A DNA stretch of 64,000 nt, taken from the NCBI RefSeq assembly GCF_038446955.1, contig NZ_CP151803.1, positions 6,448,001 to 6,512,000 of the forward strand, read 5' to 3'. The notes under the pieces are model-generated. The model was not told where the DNA came from, ran no database searches, and saw nothing but the letters and a program-made list of their open reading frames with translations. This document shows, in pieces, positions 1-6,873 of the stretch; position 1 is the stretch's first letter; each line of letters opens with the position of its first letter. Both the position numbers and the translations under genes were made by a program. This stretch comes from Pedobacter sp. FW305-3-2-15-E-R2A2. Its GTDB lineage: Bacteria; Bacteroidota; Bacteroidia; Sphingobacteriales; Sphingobacteriaceae.

Positions 1-351
1 GATCATTGCAGAAAGCTCTTGTGGCGTATATTTACGGTCGTCAATTTCTACACGTGGTGTATTGTTGTCGCCTTTAACTACTTTATAAGGTACACGACCA
101 GCTTCTTTAGTTACCTCAGCAAAGCTGCTGCCCATAAAGCGTTTGATCGAAGAAATTGTTTTTGTTGGGTTAGTAATCGCCTGGCGTTTTGCCGGCTCAC
201 CTACTTTACGTTCTCCATTTTCTGCAAAAGCAACAATGGATGGCGTAGTACGTTTACCCTCACTGTTGGCTATAACTACAGGTTCGTTACCTTCCATTAC
301 GGCTACGCAAGAGTTTGTTGTTCCTAAGTCTATACCAATAATTTTTGACAT
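1..351 (-). CDS. dnaK: Chaperone protein DnaK (Hsp70), N-terminal part
   Basis: ATP-dependent Hsp70 chaperone of the cytosol, working with DnaJ and GrpE. The first 117 residues are in the window and the rest lies beyond base 1. The start reads MSKIIGIDLGTTNSCVAVMEG, the phosphate-1 loop of the Hsp70 nucleotide-binding domain, and it continues with the family stretch GKRTTPSIVAF and a conserved KRFMG segment. The ATG at 349-351 is the natural start because the signature begins directly after it. The gene is cut only by the window edge; nothing suggests a pseudogene. The neighbour on its 5' side is transcribed in the same direction but lies 162 nt away, so dnaK probably has its own promoter. 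Confidence 0.97.
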   Translation of the reverse strand, partial: MSKIIGIDLGTTNSCVAVMEGNEPVVIANSEGKRTTPSIVAFAENGERKVGEPAKRQAITNPTKTISSIKRFMGSSFAEVTKEAGRVPYKVVKGDNNTPRVEIDDRKYTPQELSAMI

Positions 352-476
352 GCTATTTATCTCTGTTTATGTTATGAAATCTTTTTATTTACATCTGTTT
401 AACAAGCAATGTGCCAATCAGATTTTGGCAGAAAATCTTCCGGATATCTAATCATTAAAGAATTTTATGTCCGAAA

Positions 477-498
477 CCTGTTACAAAAATGTGACAGG
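477..498 (-). promoter_or_regulatory. Inverted repeat in the dnaK upstream region
   Basis: Two 9-nt arms, CCTGTTACA and TGTGACAGG, separated by AAAA, pair with one mismatch. The repeat lies about 125 nt upstream of the dnaK ATG and 16 nt beyond the stop of the preceding methyltransferase gene. A further TGACAG copy follows at 499-505. It could be an operator or heat-shock element for dnaK, or a weak terminator of the methyltransferase gene; there is no strong U-run. No textbook CIRCE sequence is present. Confidence 0.4.
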
Positions 499-513
499 AT
501 GACAGAATTTTAC

Positions 514-1731
514 TTAAACTTGTTTATCCAGGCCCAGAATTCGTTCCAAATGATGGTAGCCGATTCCGAAATAAGCCTTCGATTCTGCAATCTTCTGCTT
601 GATCTCTGCTCTTTTTTCTTCCTGCACTTTGCCGGCCTGTCCCGGGCTGGAGGTTTTAATACCTACGACCAATACATTTTTAGGGGTATGGGCATCAGAA
701 ATGAATTCAAAGACCTTGGTTTTATAGCCACAGTACTCCAGGATCAAAGCCCTGATTCCGTCTGTCACCATTTCCGCCTGACGCTCCATGAAAATTCCGT
801 ATTTGGTTAAAAAGGCAAGTTCGTTTTTCGCTTTGTTTTTCTCCATCTCTCTCCTGATCTGCTTATGGCAGCAAGGTGCCACCACGATCAATCCGGCATT
901 TGCCATGATCCCTTTGTAGATCGCGTCGTCAGTAGCCGTATCGCAGGCGTGAAGCGCAATCAGCAGGTCGATCGACTCCACAGCATAGCTTTCGATCGTT
1001 CCTGGTACAAAGCTAAGTTTGTCAAAACCCGAACTTCCGGCAATCCCATTACATAAAGTCACCAGGTCTTCCCGGTACTCCACTCCAGTCACTTTAGTAT
1101 CCAGTTTTAATACATTGTGCAAATAGTCATACAATGCAAAAGTCAGGTATCCCTTACCCGAACCCATATCGACCACATTGTTAATATTATTGGCCGGAAG
1201 TTCTTTAATTAAGGAACTCAGGATCTCTACATATTGGTTAATCTGACGGTATTTATCCTGCGCATTTTTGAATACATTCCCTTCTGCGTCACTGATCTTC
1301 AACTCCTGCAAATAAGTCTTTCCCGTAGGATGAATGATGCGTTTCTTTTCTTTATTATGAGTCAGTGTGGGTTGAACAGCCGTTTTCACCACATGCTCCC
1401 TTACAGAGATCAGTTGCTTTTTACCATGTTCAAGAATCACTTCTTTTGCTGTCGTAAAAAGGGTGCAGACTTTGAAATCATTACTGATGAAATTAGCGAT
1501 CAGATGAATGCCTTCCGGAATTGGAAGGTTCTTGATAATGTCTCTCGTTTTATGACGGTAAGTAAAAGAAAGCATATCTGTTCTTTTGATCTTTACCCTG
1601 CGGACATAAACATTCTTTAGTTCCTTTTCATTTCCCTGATAATTACCAAGAGAAACTTTCAGAAATGTATTGGATGAAATACTTTCAGCGATCTGCTGTT
1701 GAAACTGCTGTAGATGGAGTTGGTTGGACAT
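514..1731 (-). CDS. Class I SAM-dependent methyltransferase (Methyltransf_32-like)
   Basis: A 405-residue cytosolic protein. The central to C-terminal half is a Rossmann-type methyltransferase. Motif I is DMGSGKGYL at residues 188-196, followed by an acidic SAM-ribose region (GVEYRED, about 216-222). HACDTATD (261-268) and PCCHK (286-290) are typical of the PF13679 family, in which the paired cysteines are conserved. The N-terminal 150 residues are basic and may bind RNA, but I see no named domain there. Substrate unknown: eukaryotic relatives include METTL25-like proteins, so an RNA or ribosomal target is possible but unproven. The ATG at 1729-1731 lies just after a Bacteroidetes -7 box. It is probably a single-gene transcript. 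Confidence 0.85.
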   Translation of the reverse strand: MSNQLHLQQFQQQIAESISSNTFLKVSLGNYQGNEKELKNVYVRRVKIKRTDMLSFTYRHKTRDIIKNLPIPEGIHLIANFISNDFKVCTLFTTAKEVILEHGKKQLISVREHVVKTAVQPTLTHNKEKKRIIHPTGKTYLQELKISDAEGNVFKNAQDKYRQINQYVEILSSLIKELPANNINNVVDMGSGKGYLTFALYDYLHNVLKLDTKVTGVEYREDLVTLCNGIAGSSGFDKLSFVPGTIESYAVESIDLLIALHACDTATDDAIYKGIMANAGLIVVAPCCHKQIRREMEKNKAKNELAFLTKYGIFMERQAEMVTDGIRALILEYCGYKTKVFEFISDAHTPKNVLVVGIKTSSPGQAGKVQEEKRAEIKQKIAESKAYFGIGYHHLERILGLDKQV

Positions 1732-1748
1732 GAAATTGGATTACGCTG

Positions 1749-1756
1749 CAAAGATA
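1749..1756 (-). promoter_or_regulatory. Putative -7 promoter box of the methyltransferase gene
   Basis: The minus strand reads TATCTTTG, a match to the Bacteroidetes TAnnTTTG element, 17 nt before the ATG. No clear TTG is seen at the -33 position. The implied leader is only about 10 nt. Confidence 0.5.
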
Positions 1757-1823
1757 ACCTTTTGAAAAGGAAAGAAGAATAACGTTATTTTTAAAATACT
1801 AATAATTTTAGTAATTTAGTAAG

Positions 1824-2372
1824 ATGGAAGATTTATATTTAGTAGCAATCCTTCCGCCAGCCGGACTAAAGGAAAGGATCGAGGAGATCAGGAAAGAAAT
1901 TTCTTTGGAGCATGGGGTGTACAGTGCGCTGAAACCGCCGGTACACATTACGCTTGCGGCCCCCTTTAAATTGAAAGCAGCGATGGAACAACAGCTCATC
2001 CAAAAGCTAAAATCAGCTTGCCACTTTGATCCTTTTGTCCAAAAGCTGGAAGACTTTAATGGTTTCCCGGAACATACTGTTTTTATTAAAGCCTTAAAGA
2101 ATCCAGGAATTTCCACACTCTATAAAAGTCTGAAAGCAGCTTTGAAACCTTATGTCGAAGGTTCCAAAAATCCATTTACTCCACACCTCACGATCGCTTA
2201 CAGAGATGCGAAAGAAGCCTATCCACAAATCATGGAGCAATATCAGAACAGAAGGTTCAGGGAAGAATTTTTAGCAGATCATTTCACCTTACTAAAACAC
2301 GATGGAAAACGTTGGAACATCCATAGTGAGTACCATCCGGTTCCAAGCGTTACGCAATTGAAAATGTTCTGA
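1824..2372 (+). CDS. 2H phosphoesterase superfamily protein (2'-5' RNA ligase / ThpR-like)
   Basis: A 182-residue cytosolic protein with the two H-x-T/S-x motifs that define the 2H phosphoesterase fold: HITL at residues 41-44 and HLTI at 121-124, both preceded by proline as usual (PPVHITL, FTPHLTI). Members hydrolyse or ligate 2',5'- or 2',3'-cyclic phosphodiester RNA ends; the precise substrate cannot be read from sequence. Length fits the LigT/ThpR family (about 170-190). The gene diverges from the methyltransferase gene, sharing a 92-nt AT-rich spacer, and converges on rplQ across a bidirectional terminator. Confidence 0.88.
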   Translation: MEDLYLVAILPPAGLKERIEEIRKEISLEHGVYSALKPPVHITLAAPFKLKAAMEQQLIQKLKSACHFDPFVQKLEDFNGFPEHTVFIKALKNPGISTLYKSLKAALKPYVEGSKNPFTPHLTIAYRDAKEAYPQIMEQYQNRRFREEFLADHFTLLKHDGKRWNIHSEYHPVPSVTQLKMF

Positions 2373-2380
2373 TAAACAAA

Positions 2381-2407
2381 AAACCCTGTCCGAATCGAAC
2401 AGGGTTT
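2381..2407. terminator. Bidirectional intrinsic terminator
   Basis: Perfect 9-bp arms AAACCCTGT and ACAGGGTTT with a 9-nt loop, flanked by A-rich sequence on one side and T residues on the other. It lies between the LigT-like gene (plus) and the end of the ribosomal cluster at rplQ (minus), so it serves both. Confidence 0.85.
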
Positions 2408-2430
2408 CCTTATGTTGATGAGGGAATAAA

Positions 2431-2967
2431 TTATTCGCCTTTATCTTCAGATTTTGCTTCAGCTGCAGGTGCTGCTTCTTCAGTAGCCGGAGCTTCTTCT
2501 GCAACAACTTCAGCTTTCTCAGCTTTAGGAGCATCAGCTTTTTTAGCTTTGGTTCTACCACGACGTGTAGTTTTCTTCTCAGCAGATTCAGCTTCTTTAC
2601 CGTAAACTTCATTGTAATCAACCAATTCAATTAAAGCCATCTCCGCGTTATCACCAAGACGATTGTTTAATTTAATGATCCTTGTGTAACCACCCGGACG
2701 GTTAGCAATTTTAGCTGCAACATCACGGAACAATTCAGTAACAGTTTCTTTATCTTGTAAGTAACCGAAAACGATACGACGTGAGTGAGTAGTATCAGTT
2801 TTAGATTTAGTCAAAAGAGGCTCAACATACATACGTAAAGCTTTTGCTTTAGCTAAAGTAGTTGAAATTCTTTTGTGTTTAATTAACGATGAAGCCATGT
2901 TAGCCAACATCGCCTTACGATGTGAATCTGTTCTTCCTAAGTGGTTTACTTTTTTACCGTGTCTCAT
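2431..2967 (-). CDS. rplQ: 50S ribosomal protein L17
   Basis: Large-subunit protein lining the exit-tunnel region of 23S rRNA. The first 120 residues are canonical L17 (MRHGKKVNHLGRT start, HKRISTTLAKAKALR, RPGGYTRI). The protein is 178 residues, about 55 longer than the Escherichia coli form, because of a C-terminal tail made almost only of Ala, Glu and Lys. Such tails are common in Bacteroidetes L17. It is the last gene of the cluster, 91 nt after rpoA, and is followed by the terminator at 2381-2407. Confidence 0.97.
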   Translation of the reverse strand: MRHGKKVNHLGRTDSHRKAMLANMASSLIKHKRISTTLAKAKALRMYVEPLLTKSKTDTTHSRRIVFGYLQDKETVTELFRDVAAKIANRPGGYTRIIKLNNRLGDNAEMALIELVDYNEVYGKEAESAEKKTTRRGRTKAKKADAPKAEKAEVVAEEAPATEEAAPAAEAKSEDKGE

Positions 2968-2982
2968 TTTTGATTTTATTCA

Positions 2983-3042
2983 GTGTATACCGTCTCTTTG
3001 ATGTTTATCTGAGGGAATTATACACTATTAACAATATTGTTA
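2983..3042 (-). other. Inverted repeats in the rpoA-rplQ spacer
   Basis: The 91-nt spacer holds a 7-bp inverted repeat (GTGTATA at 2983-2989, TATACAC at 3019-3025) and a 14-nt perfect palindrome TAACAATATTGTTA at 3029-3042. Low GC content makes chance palindromes likely; no function is assigned. Confidence 0.25.
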
Positions 3043-3058
3043 TTTAATGTTTGGCTGG

Positions 3059-4051
3059 TTACTCTTCGTCTAATTTAAATTTCGATAAGTTCATACCGAA
3101 AGATAAGCTTTTAGATTTCACCAATTCCTGAATCTCTGTCAGTGATTTTTTACCGAAGTTTCTGAATTTTAACATATCAGCAACATCGTAAGAAACCAGG
3201 TCAGCTAAAGTACGGATATCGGCTGCTTTTAAGCAGTTTAATGCACGTACAGAAAGATCTAAATCAACCAATTCAGTTTTAAGGATCTTACGCATATGCA
3301 AGATTTCCTCGTCTACTTCTTTAGTTTCTTCTTTAGCTTGAGATTCCAATACTAAATTCTCATCAGAGAACAACATAAAGTGCTGGATTAAGATCTTCGC
3401 AGCTTCTTTTAGTGCTTCTTCAGGATGGATTGAACCATCTGTAGAGATATCTAATATTAATTTTTCATAATCTGTCTTTTGTTCAACACGATAATTTTCA
3501 ATCGAGTATTTTACATTTTTCATTGGTGTAAAGATCGAATCGATTGCGATCACGCCAACTACAGCATCATTAATTTTATTTTCTTCAGCTGGAACATAAC
3601 CGCGTCCTTTATTGATAGTTAATTCTACCTCTAAAGTCACTGTTTTTTCCATGTTACAAATAACGAAATCAGGGTTAAGAACCTCGAAGTTGTTAGAGAA
3701 TTTTGTAATATCTCCAGCAGTAAACTGATCTTGACCGTTTACTAAAATGAAAACTTTTTCAGAATCACCAGAATCACCAACTTTTTTAAAACGTACTTGT
3801 TTTAAGTTAAGGATGATTTCCGTCAAATCTTCTACAACACCTTTCATTGTAGAAAACTCGTGAGATACGCCAGAAAAACGAATACTTGTAATGGCATAAC
3901 CTTCTAATGAAGAAAGTAAAATTCTTCTTAGGGCGTTACCAATTGTTACACCGAAACCGGGCTCTAAAGGACGAAATTCAAATATACCATCGAAATCTGT
4001 TGATTTCTGCATGATTACCTTATCGGGTTTCTGAAATGCTAAAATTGCCAT
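3059..4051 (-). CDS. rpoA: DNA-directed RNA polymerase subunit alpha
   Basis: 330 residues, the usual length. The N-terminal dimerisation domain (about 1-230) shows FEFRPLEPGFGVTIGNALRRIL near residues 26-47. The C-terminal domain that contacts UP elements and activators (about 255-325) includes LDLSVRALNCLKAADI and FGKKSLTEI. It is cotranscribed after rpsD as in the classical alpha operon, but a strong hairpin (4096-4122) sits in the 78-nt gap upstream and could tune its expression relative to S4. Confidence 0.98.
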   Translation of the reverse strand: MAILAFQKPDKVIMQKSTDFDGIFEFRPLEPGFGVTIGNALRRILLSSLEGYAITSIRFSGVSHEFSTMKGVVEDLTEIILNLKQVRFKKVGDSGDSEKVFILVNGQDQFTAGDITKFSNNFEVLNPDFVICNMEKTVTLEVELTINKGRGYVPAEENKINDAVVGVIAIDSIFTPMKNVKYSIENYRVEQKTDYEKLILDISTDGSIHPEEALKEAAKILIQHFMLFSDENLVLESQAKEETKEVDEEILHMRKILKTELVDLDLSVRALNCLKAADIRTLADLVSYDVADMLKFRNFGKKSLTEIQELVKSKSLSFGMNLSKFKLDEE

Positions 4052-4095
4052 TTATAATGTTTTTAGATCGTTATTAAAATTATGTAATGAAATAA

Positions 4096-4122
4096 AGTGA
4101 ATTGCCCAGAAGGCAATTCACT
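4096..4122 (-). promoter_or_regulatory. Intercistronic hairpin between rpsD and rpoA
   Basis: Perfect 11-bp stem: AGTGAATTGCC (4096-4106) and GGCAATTCACT (4112-4122), with loop CAGAA. In the minus-strand RNA it lies just after the rpsD stop and is followed by UUUAUUUC, too weak for a confident terminator. A partial attenuator, processing site or stability element would all fit. Confidence 0.65.
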
Positions 4123-4129
4123 AAATATA

Positions 4130-4738
4130 TTACTTAGAGTATAACTCTACTATAAGGTTCTCTTTGATATTTTCTGGGATCTCATCACGGTTAGGATAAG
4201 TTAAGAACTTACCTGTCAATTCACTTGCATTCCAGTCTAACCAATTGAATTTATTGATTACTCTGCCTGCTACTGAATTTGTAATCGCTTCTAAAGTCTT
4301 AGACTTTTCGCGAACTGCAACAACATCACCAGCTTTTAATTGATATGAAGGGATATTTACTACTTCACCGTTAACTGTTACGTGTTTATGGCTAACTAAC
4401 TGACGGGCAGCTGAACGTGTTGTAGCAATACCTAATCTGTATACTGTGTTATCTAAACGAGCTTCTAATAATTGCAGTAAGTTGTCACCAGTGATACCTT
4501 CACGTGAAGATGCTTTTGTGAACAAATTACGGAACTGACGTTCTAATACACCATAAGTATATTTAACTTTCTGTTTTTCCATTAACTGTACTGCGTACTC
4601 GGATTGTTTTCCTCTTCTTTTGGAAGCACCGTGCTGTCCAGGAGGATAATTTTTTCTATCTAAAACCTTATCAGGGCCGAAAATTGGCTCTCTGAATTTA
4701 CGGGCTATTTTGGACTTTGGTCCTGTATATCTTGCCAT
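4130..4738 (-). CDS. rpsD: 30S ribosomal protein S4
   Basis: Primary 16S rRNA-binding protein and 30S assembly nucleator, 202 residues. It starts MARYTGPKSKIARKFREP and contains NYPPGQHG, the RLDNTVYRLG segment and an S4 domain around residues 92-155 (SARQLVSHKHVTVNG). The N-terminal part lacks the CxxC zinc knuckle that some S4 proteins carry. In enterobacteria S4 represses the alpha operon through a leader at rpsM; whether that holds here is unknown, but the rpsM and rpoA upstream gaps are both structured. Confidence 0.98.
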   Translation of the reverse strand: MARYTGPKSKIARKFREPIFGPDKVLDRKNYPPGQHGASKRRGKQSEYAVQLMEKQKVKYTYGVLERQFRNLFTKASSREGITGDNLLQLLEARLDNTVYRLGIATTRSAARQLVSHKHVTVNGEVVNIPSYQLKAGDVVAVREKSKTLEAITNSVAGRVINKFNWLDWNASELTGKFLTYPNRDEIPENIKENLIVELYSK

Positions 4739-4802
4739 TGCTTTTTGTTTTAAAGTATCATACAGCCTTAAACTGCAGACTCTTAGCTTTAAAAGTTAAT
4801 TA

Positions 4803-5192
4803 TTAAACTCTTCTCTTCTTAGGAGGACGACATCCGTTGTGCGGAAGCGGGGTGATATCTTTGATAGAGGTTACTTCGATACCTGAGATTTGCAATGTTC
4901 TAATTGCAGACTCACGACCTGAACCTGGACCTTTAACAAAAACTTCTACTTTACGCAGACCTAAATCAAATGCTACTTTACCGCAATCTGATGCAGCCTG
5001 ACCTGCTGCATAAGGAGTGTTCTTTTTAGAACCCTTGAATCCCATTTTACCTGCAGAAGACCATGAAATAGTTTGACCGTTGTTATTTGTTAAAGTAACA
5101 ATGATATTGTTAAAAGTAGCATTGATGTGCGCCTGACCAACAGGCTCAATAACAACAATACGCTTTTTGGTAACTTTTTTACTCTTAGCCAT
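4803..5192 (-). CDS. rpsK: 30S ribosomal protein S11
   Basis: 129-residue platform protein of the small subunit near the E site. Family landmarks are NNIIVTLTNNNGQT, GKMGFKGSKKNTPYAAG, KGPGSGRESAIR and the C-terminal DITPLPHNGCRPPKKRRV. It lies between rpsM (21 nt upstream) and rpsD (64 nt downstream) in the standard alpha-operon order. Confidence 0.98.
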   Translation of the reverse strand: MAKSKKVTKKRIVVIEPVGQAHINATFNNIIVTLTNNNGQTISWSSAGKMGFKGSKKNTPYAAGQAASDCGKVAFDLGLRKVEVFVKGPGSGRESAIRTLQISGIEVTSIKDITPLPHNGCRPPKKRRV

Positions 5193-5213
5193 AATTCTTA
5201 TTCAGTACTAATT

Positions 5214-5591
5214 TTATTTAGTAGCTTTTTTCTTGTTAGCAACTGTTTTTCTCTTGCCTTTACGTGTACGAGAGTTGTTTTTAGTACGTTGTCCACGTAC
5301 CGGCAAACCTTTTCTGTGACGTAATCCACGGTAACAACCGATATCCATTAAACGTTTAATGTTCAACTGAACTTCTGAACGTAAAGCACCTTCTACTTTT
5401 ACGCCGTCGTTGATGATGGTACGGATCGCTGATAACTCATCATCAGACCAGTCCTGTACTTTCTTGTTAAAATCGATACCTGCTTCCGTTAAAATACGTT
5501 GAGCAGTTGATCTTCCTACTCCGAAGATGTAAGTAAGACCAATTTCGCCTCTTTTGTTTCTTGGTAAATCAATACCTGATATCCTTGCCAT
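5214..5591 (-). CDS. rpsM: 30S ribosomal protein S13
   Basis: 125-residue head protein of the 30S subunit that contacts the P-site tRNA and forms bridges to L5. It starts MARISGIDLPRNKRGEIGLTYI and ends with RGLRHRKGLPVRGQRTKNN and a lysine-rich tail that reaches the tRNA. First gene of the classical alpha operon; the 80-nt gap to rpmJ upstream holds a hairpin (5626-5650) that may act as a leader element. Confidence 0.98.
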   Translation of the reverse strand: MARISGIDLPRNKRGEIGLTYIFGVGRSTAQRILTEAGIDFNKKVQDWSDDELSAIRTIINDGVKVEGALRSEVQLNIKRLMDIGCYRGLRHRKGLPVRGQRTKNNSRTRKGKRKTVANKKKATK

Positions 5592-5625
5592 ATTTGTACT
5601 AATGTTTGATTAACTGAATGAACGA

Positions 5626-5650
5626 GATTGAGTATCTTGTACATTCAATC
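5626..5650 (-). promoter_or_regulatory. Hairpin in the rpsM leader region
   Basis: GATTGAGTA pairs with TAC-TCAATC around loop TCTTG with a 2-nt bulge, giving 9 bp. It lies 35 nt upstream of the rpsM ATG. By position it could be a site for autogenous control of the alpha-operon genes; the pairing is visible but the function is inferred only. Confidence 0.4.
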
Positions 5651-5671
5651 TACATCAAATTCAATAATTTC

Positions 5672-5788
5672 TTAACCTTGACGTTGCTTGTATTTTGGAT
5701 TTTTCTTGTTAATCACGAAAAGTTTACCTTTACGACGAATAATCTTGCAATCAGCGCTACGTTTTTTAATTGATGACCTAACTTTCAT
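5672..5788 (-). CDS. rpmJ: 50S ribosomal protein L36, zinc-free form
   Basis: A 38-residue gene: MKVRSSIKKRSADCK, then a basic stretch ending NPKYKQRQG. Standard L36 holds zinc through three Cys and one His. Here only one cysteine (C14) remains; the other positions read Ser (KRSADC), Asn (FVIN) and Tyr (PKYKQ). This is therefore the zinc-independent type. It starts one base after the infA stop, so the two are translationally linked. Confidence 0.93.
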   Translation of the reverse strand: MKVRSSIKKRSADCKIIRRKGKLFVINKKNPKYKQRQG

Positions 5789-5789
5789 T

Positions 5790-6008
5790 TTATTTATATC
5801 TATAAGTAATCCTGCCCTTTGATAAATCGTAAGGCGACATCTCTAATTTGACTTTGTCTCCAGGAAGAATCTTGATGTAGTGCATCCTCATCTTACCTGA
5901 AATATGAGCAATTATCTCATGACCATTCTCTAGTTCCACCCGGAACATGGCATTGGATAATGCTTCCCTTATTACACCGTCTTGCTCAATTGAGGCTTGT
6001 TTAGCCAT
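5790..6008 (-). CDS. infA: Translation initiation factor IF-1
   Basis: 72 residues, a single OB-fold (S1-type) protein that binds the ribosomal A site during initiation. It shows IEQDGVIREALSNAMFRVELENGHEI and the closing YDLSKGRITYRYK. Neighbours: map 71 nt upstream and rpmJ 1 nt downstream. A TAATTTTG box on the minus strand about 45 nt before the ATG suggests an internal promoter. Confidence 0.98.
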   Translation of the reverse strand: MAKQASIEQDGVIREALSNAMFRVELENGHEIIAHISGKMRMHYIKILPGDKVKLEMSPYDLSKGRITYRYK

Positions 6009-6052
6009 ATAATATTGATTTTTACTTAATTAGCTGTTACTAAACAGGGTTG

Positions 6053-6060
6053 CAAAATTA
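6053..6060 (-). promoter_or_regulatory. Putative internal -7 box upstream of infA
   Basis: The minus strand reads TAATTTTG, fitting TAnnTTTG, in the map-infA gap. No convincing TTG at the -33 position, so support is partial. Confidence 0.35.
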
Positions 6061-6079
6061 AATAAAAAAATTTAATTAT

Positions 6080-6865
6080 TTACTTTTTTTTATTTAAAAC
6101 TTCTTCAATTACTGAAAAGGTCGATAAAACGTCTGCATTACCCTTTTTAACTGCCACTGTATGCTCAAAATGAGCAGATGGCCTATTGTCCTTACTGGTT
6201 ACTGTCCAGCCGTCAGACCAGAACTTTACACCAGCTGTACCTGCATTGATCATTGGCTCAATAGCGATCACCATTCCCTCCTCCAGTTTAATTCCACTCC
6301 CGCGTTTACCATAATTTGGCACCTCAGGTTTTTCATGTAACTGGACTCCGACTCCGTGACCCACTAATTCTTTCACCACACCAAATCCATTCGCCTCCGC
6401 ATGCGCCTGTACAGCATAGCCTACGTCTCCGATCCTTGAACCTACAACGGCCTTCTCAATCGCAAGCCTTAAGCATTCTTTTGTCACGTCAACCAGTTTC
6501 TGTTTCTCCGCAGATATCTCTCCAATGGAGAACGTATATGCGGAGTCACCGAAGAACTTGTTTAGAATGACCCCACAGTCTACAGAGATTAAATCCCCGT
6601 CCTGTATCACATACTCACCAGGAAAGCCATGAACAACCTGCTCATTAGGCGAAATACACAGTGAATACGGGAAGCCGTTATAGTTTAAAAAAGCAGGGAT
6701 TGCTCCGTGGTCTTTAATAAACGTTTCAGCCAGGTCATTCAGTTTTTTTGTCGTGATGCCCGGACCAATTACTTTAGCTACTTCAGCTAAGGTTTTAGAT
6801 ACGAGTAAAGAACTCTCTCTGATTAACTCGATCTCCTCCGGAGATTTGTAATAGATCTTAGACAT
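6080..6865 (-). CDS. map: Methionine aminopeptidase, type I
   Basis: Removes the N-terminal methionine from new proteins, using a two-metal site in a pita-bread fold. 261 residues, no N-terminal extension, hence type Ia. Metal ligands are recognisable: D in SVDCGV, D in FFGDSAYTF, H in GHGVGVQLHEKP, E in AIEPMI and E in FEHTVAV. It lies 8 nt after secY, as in many spc clusters, and is followed by infA. Confidence 0.98.
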   Translation of the reverse strand: MSKIYYKSPEEIELIRESSLLVSKTLAEVAKVIGPGITTKKLNDLAETFIKDHGAIPAFLNYNGFPYSLCISPNEQVVHGFPGEYVIQDGDLISVDCGVILNKFFGDSAYTFSIGEISAEKQKLVDVTKECLRLAIEKAVVGSRIGDVGYAVQAHAEANGFGVVKELVGHGVGVQLHEKPEVPNYGKRGSGIKLEEGMVIAIEPMINAGTAGVKFWSDGWTVTSKDNRPSAHFEHTVAVKKGNADVLSTFSVIEEVLNKKK

Positions 6866-6873
6866 GCAATATA

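Noticed and set aside
405..430. Sigma-54 promoter for dnaK (TGGCAC followed by TTGC)
   Set aside because: The spacing between the GG and GC doublets is too short for a -24/-12 element.
19..451. Two plus-strand ORFs of about 100 residues opposite dnaK
   Set aside because: They are antisense shadows of the DnaK reading frame, which has an unmistakable Hsp70 N-terminus.
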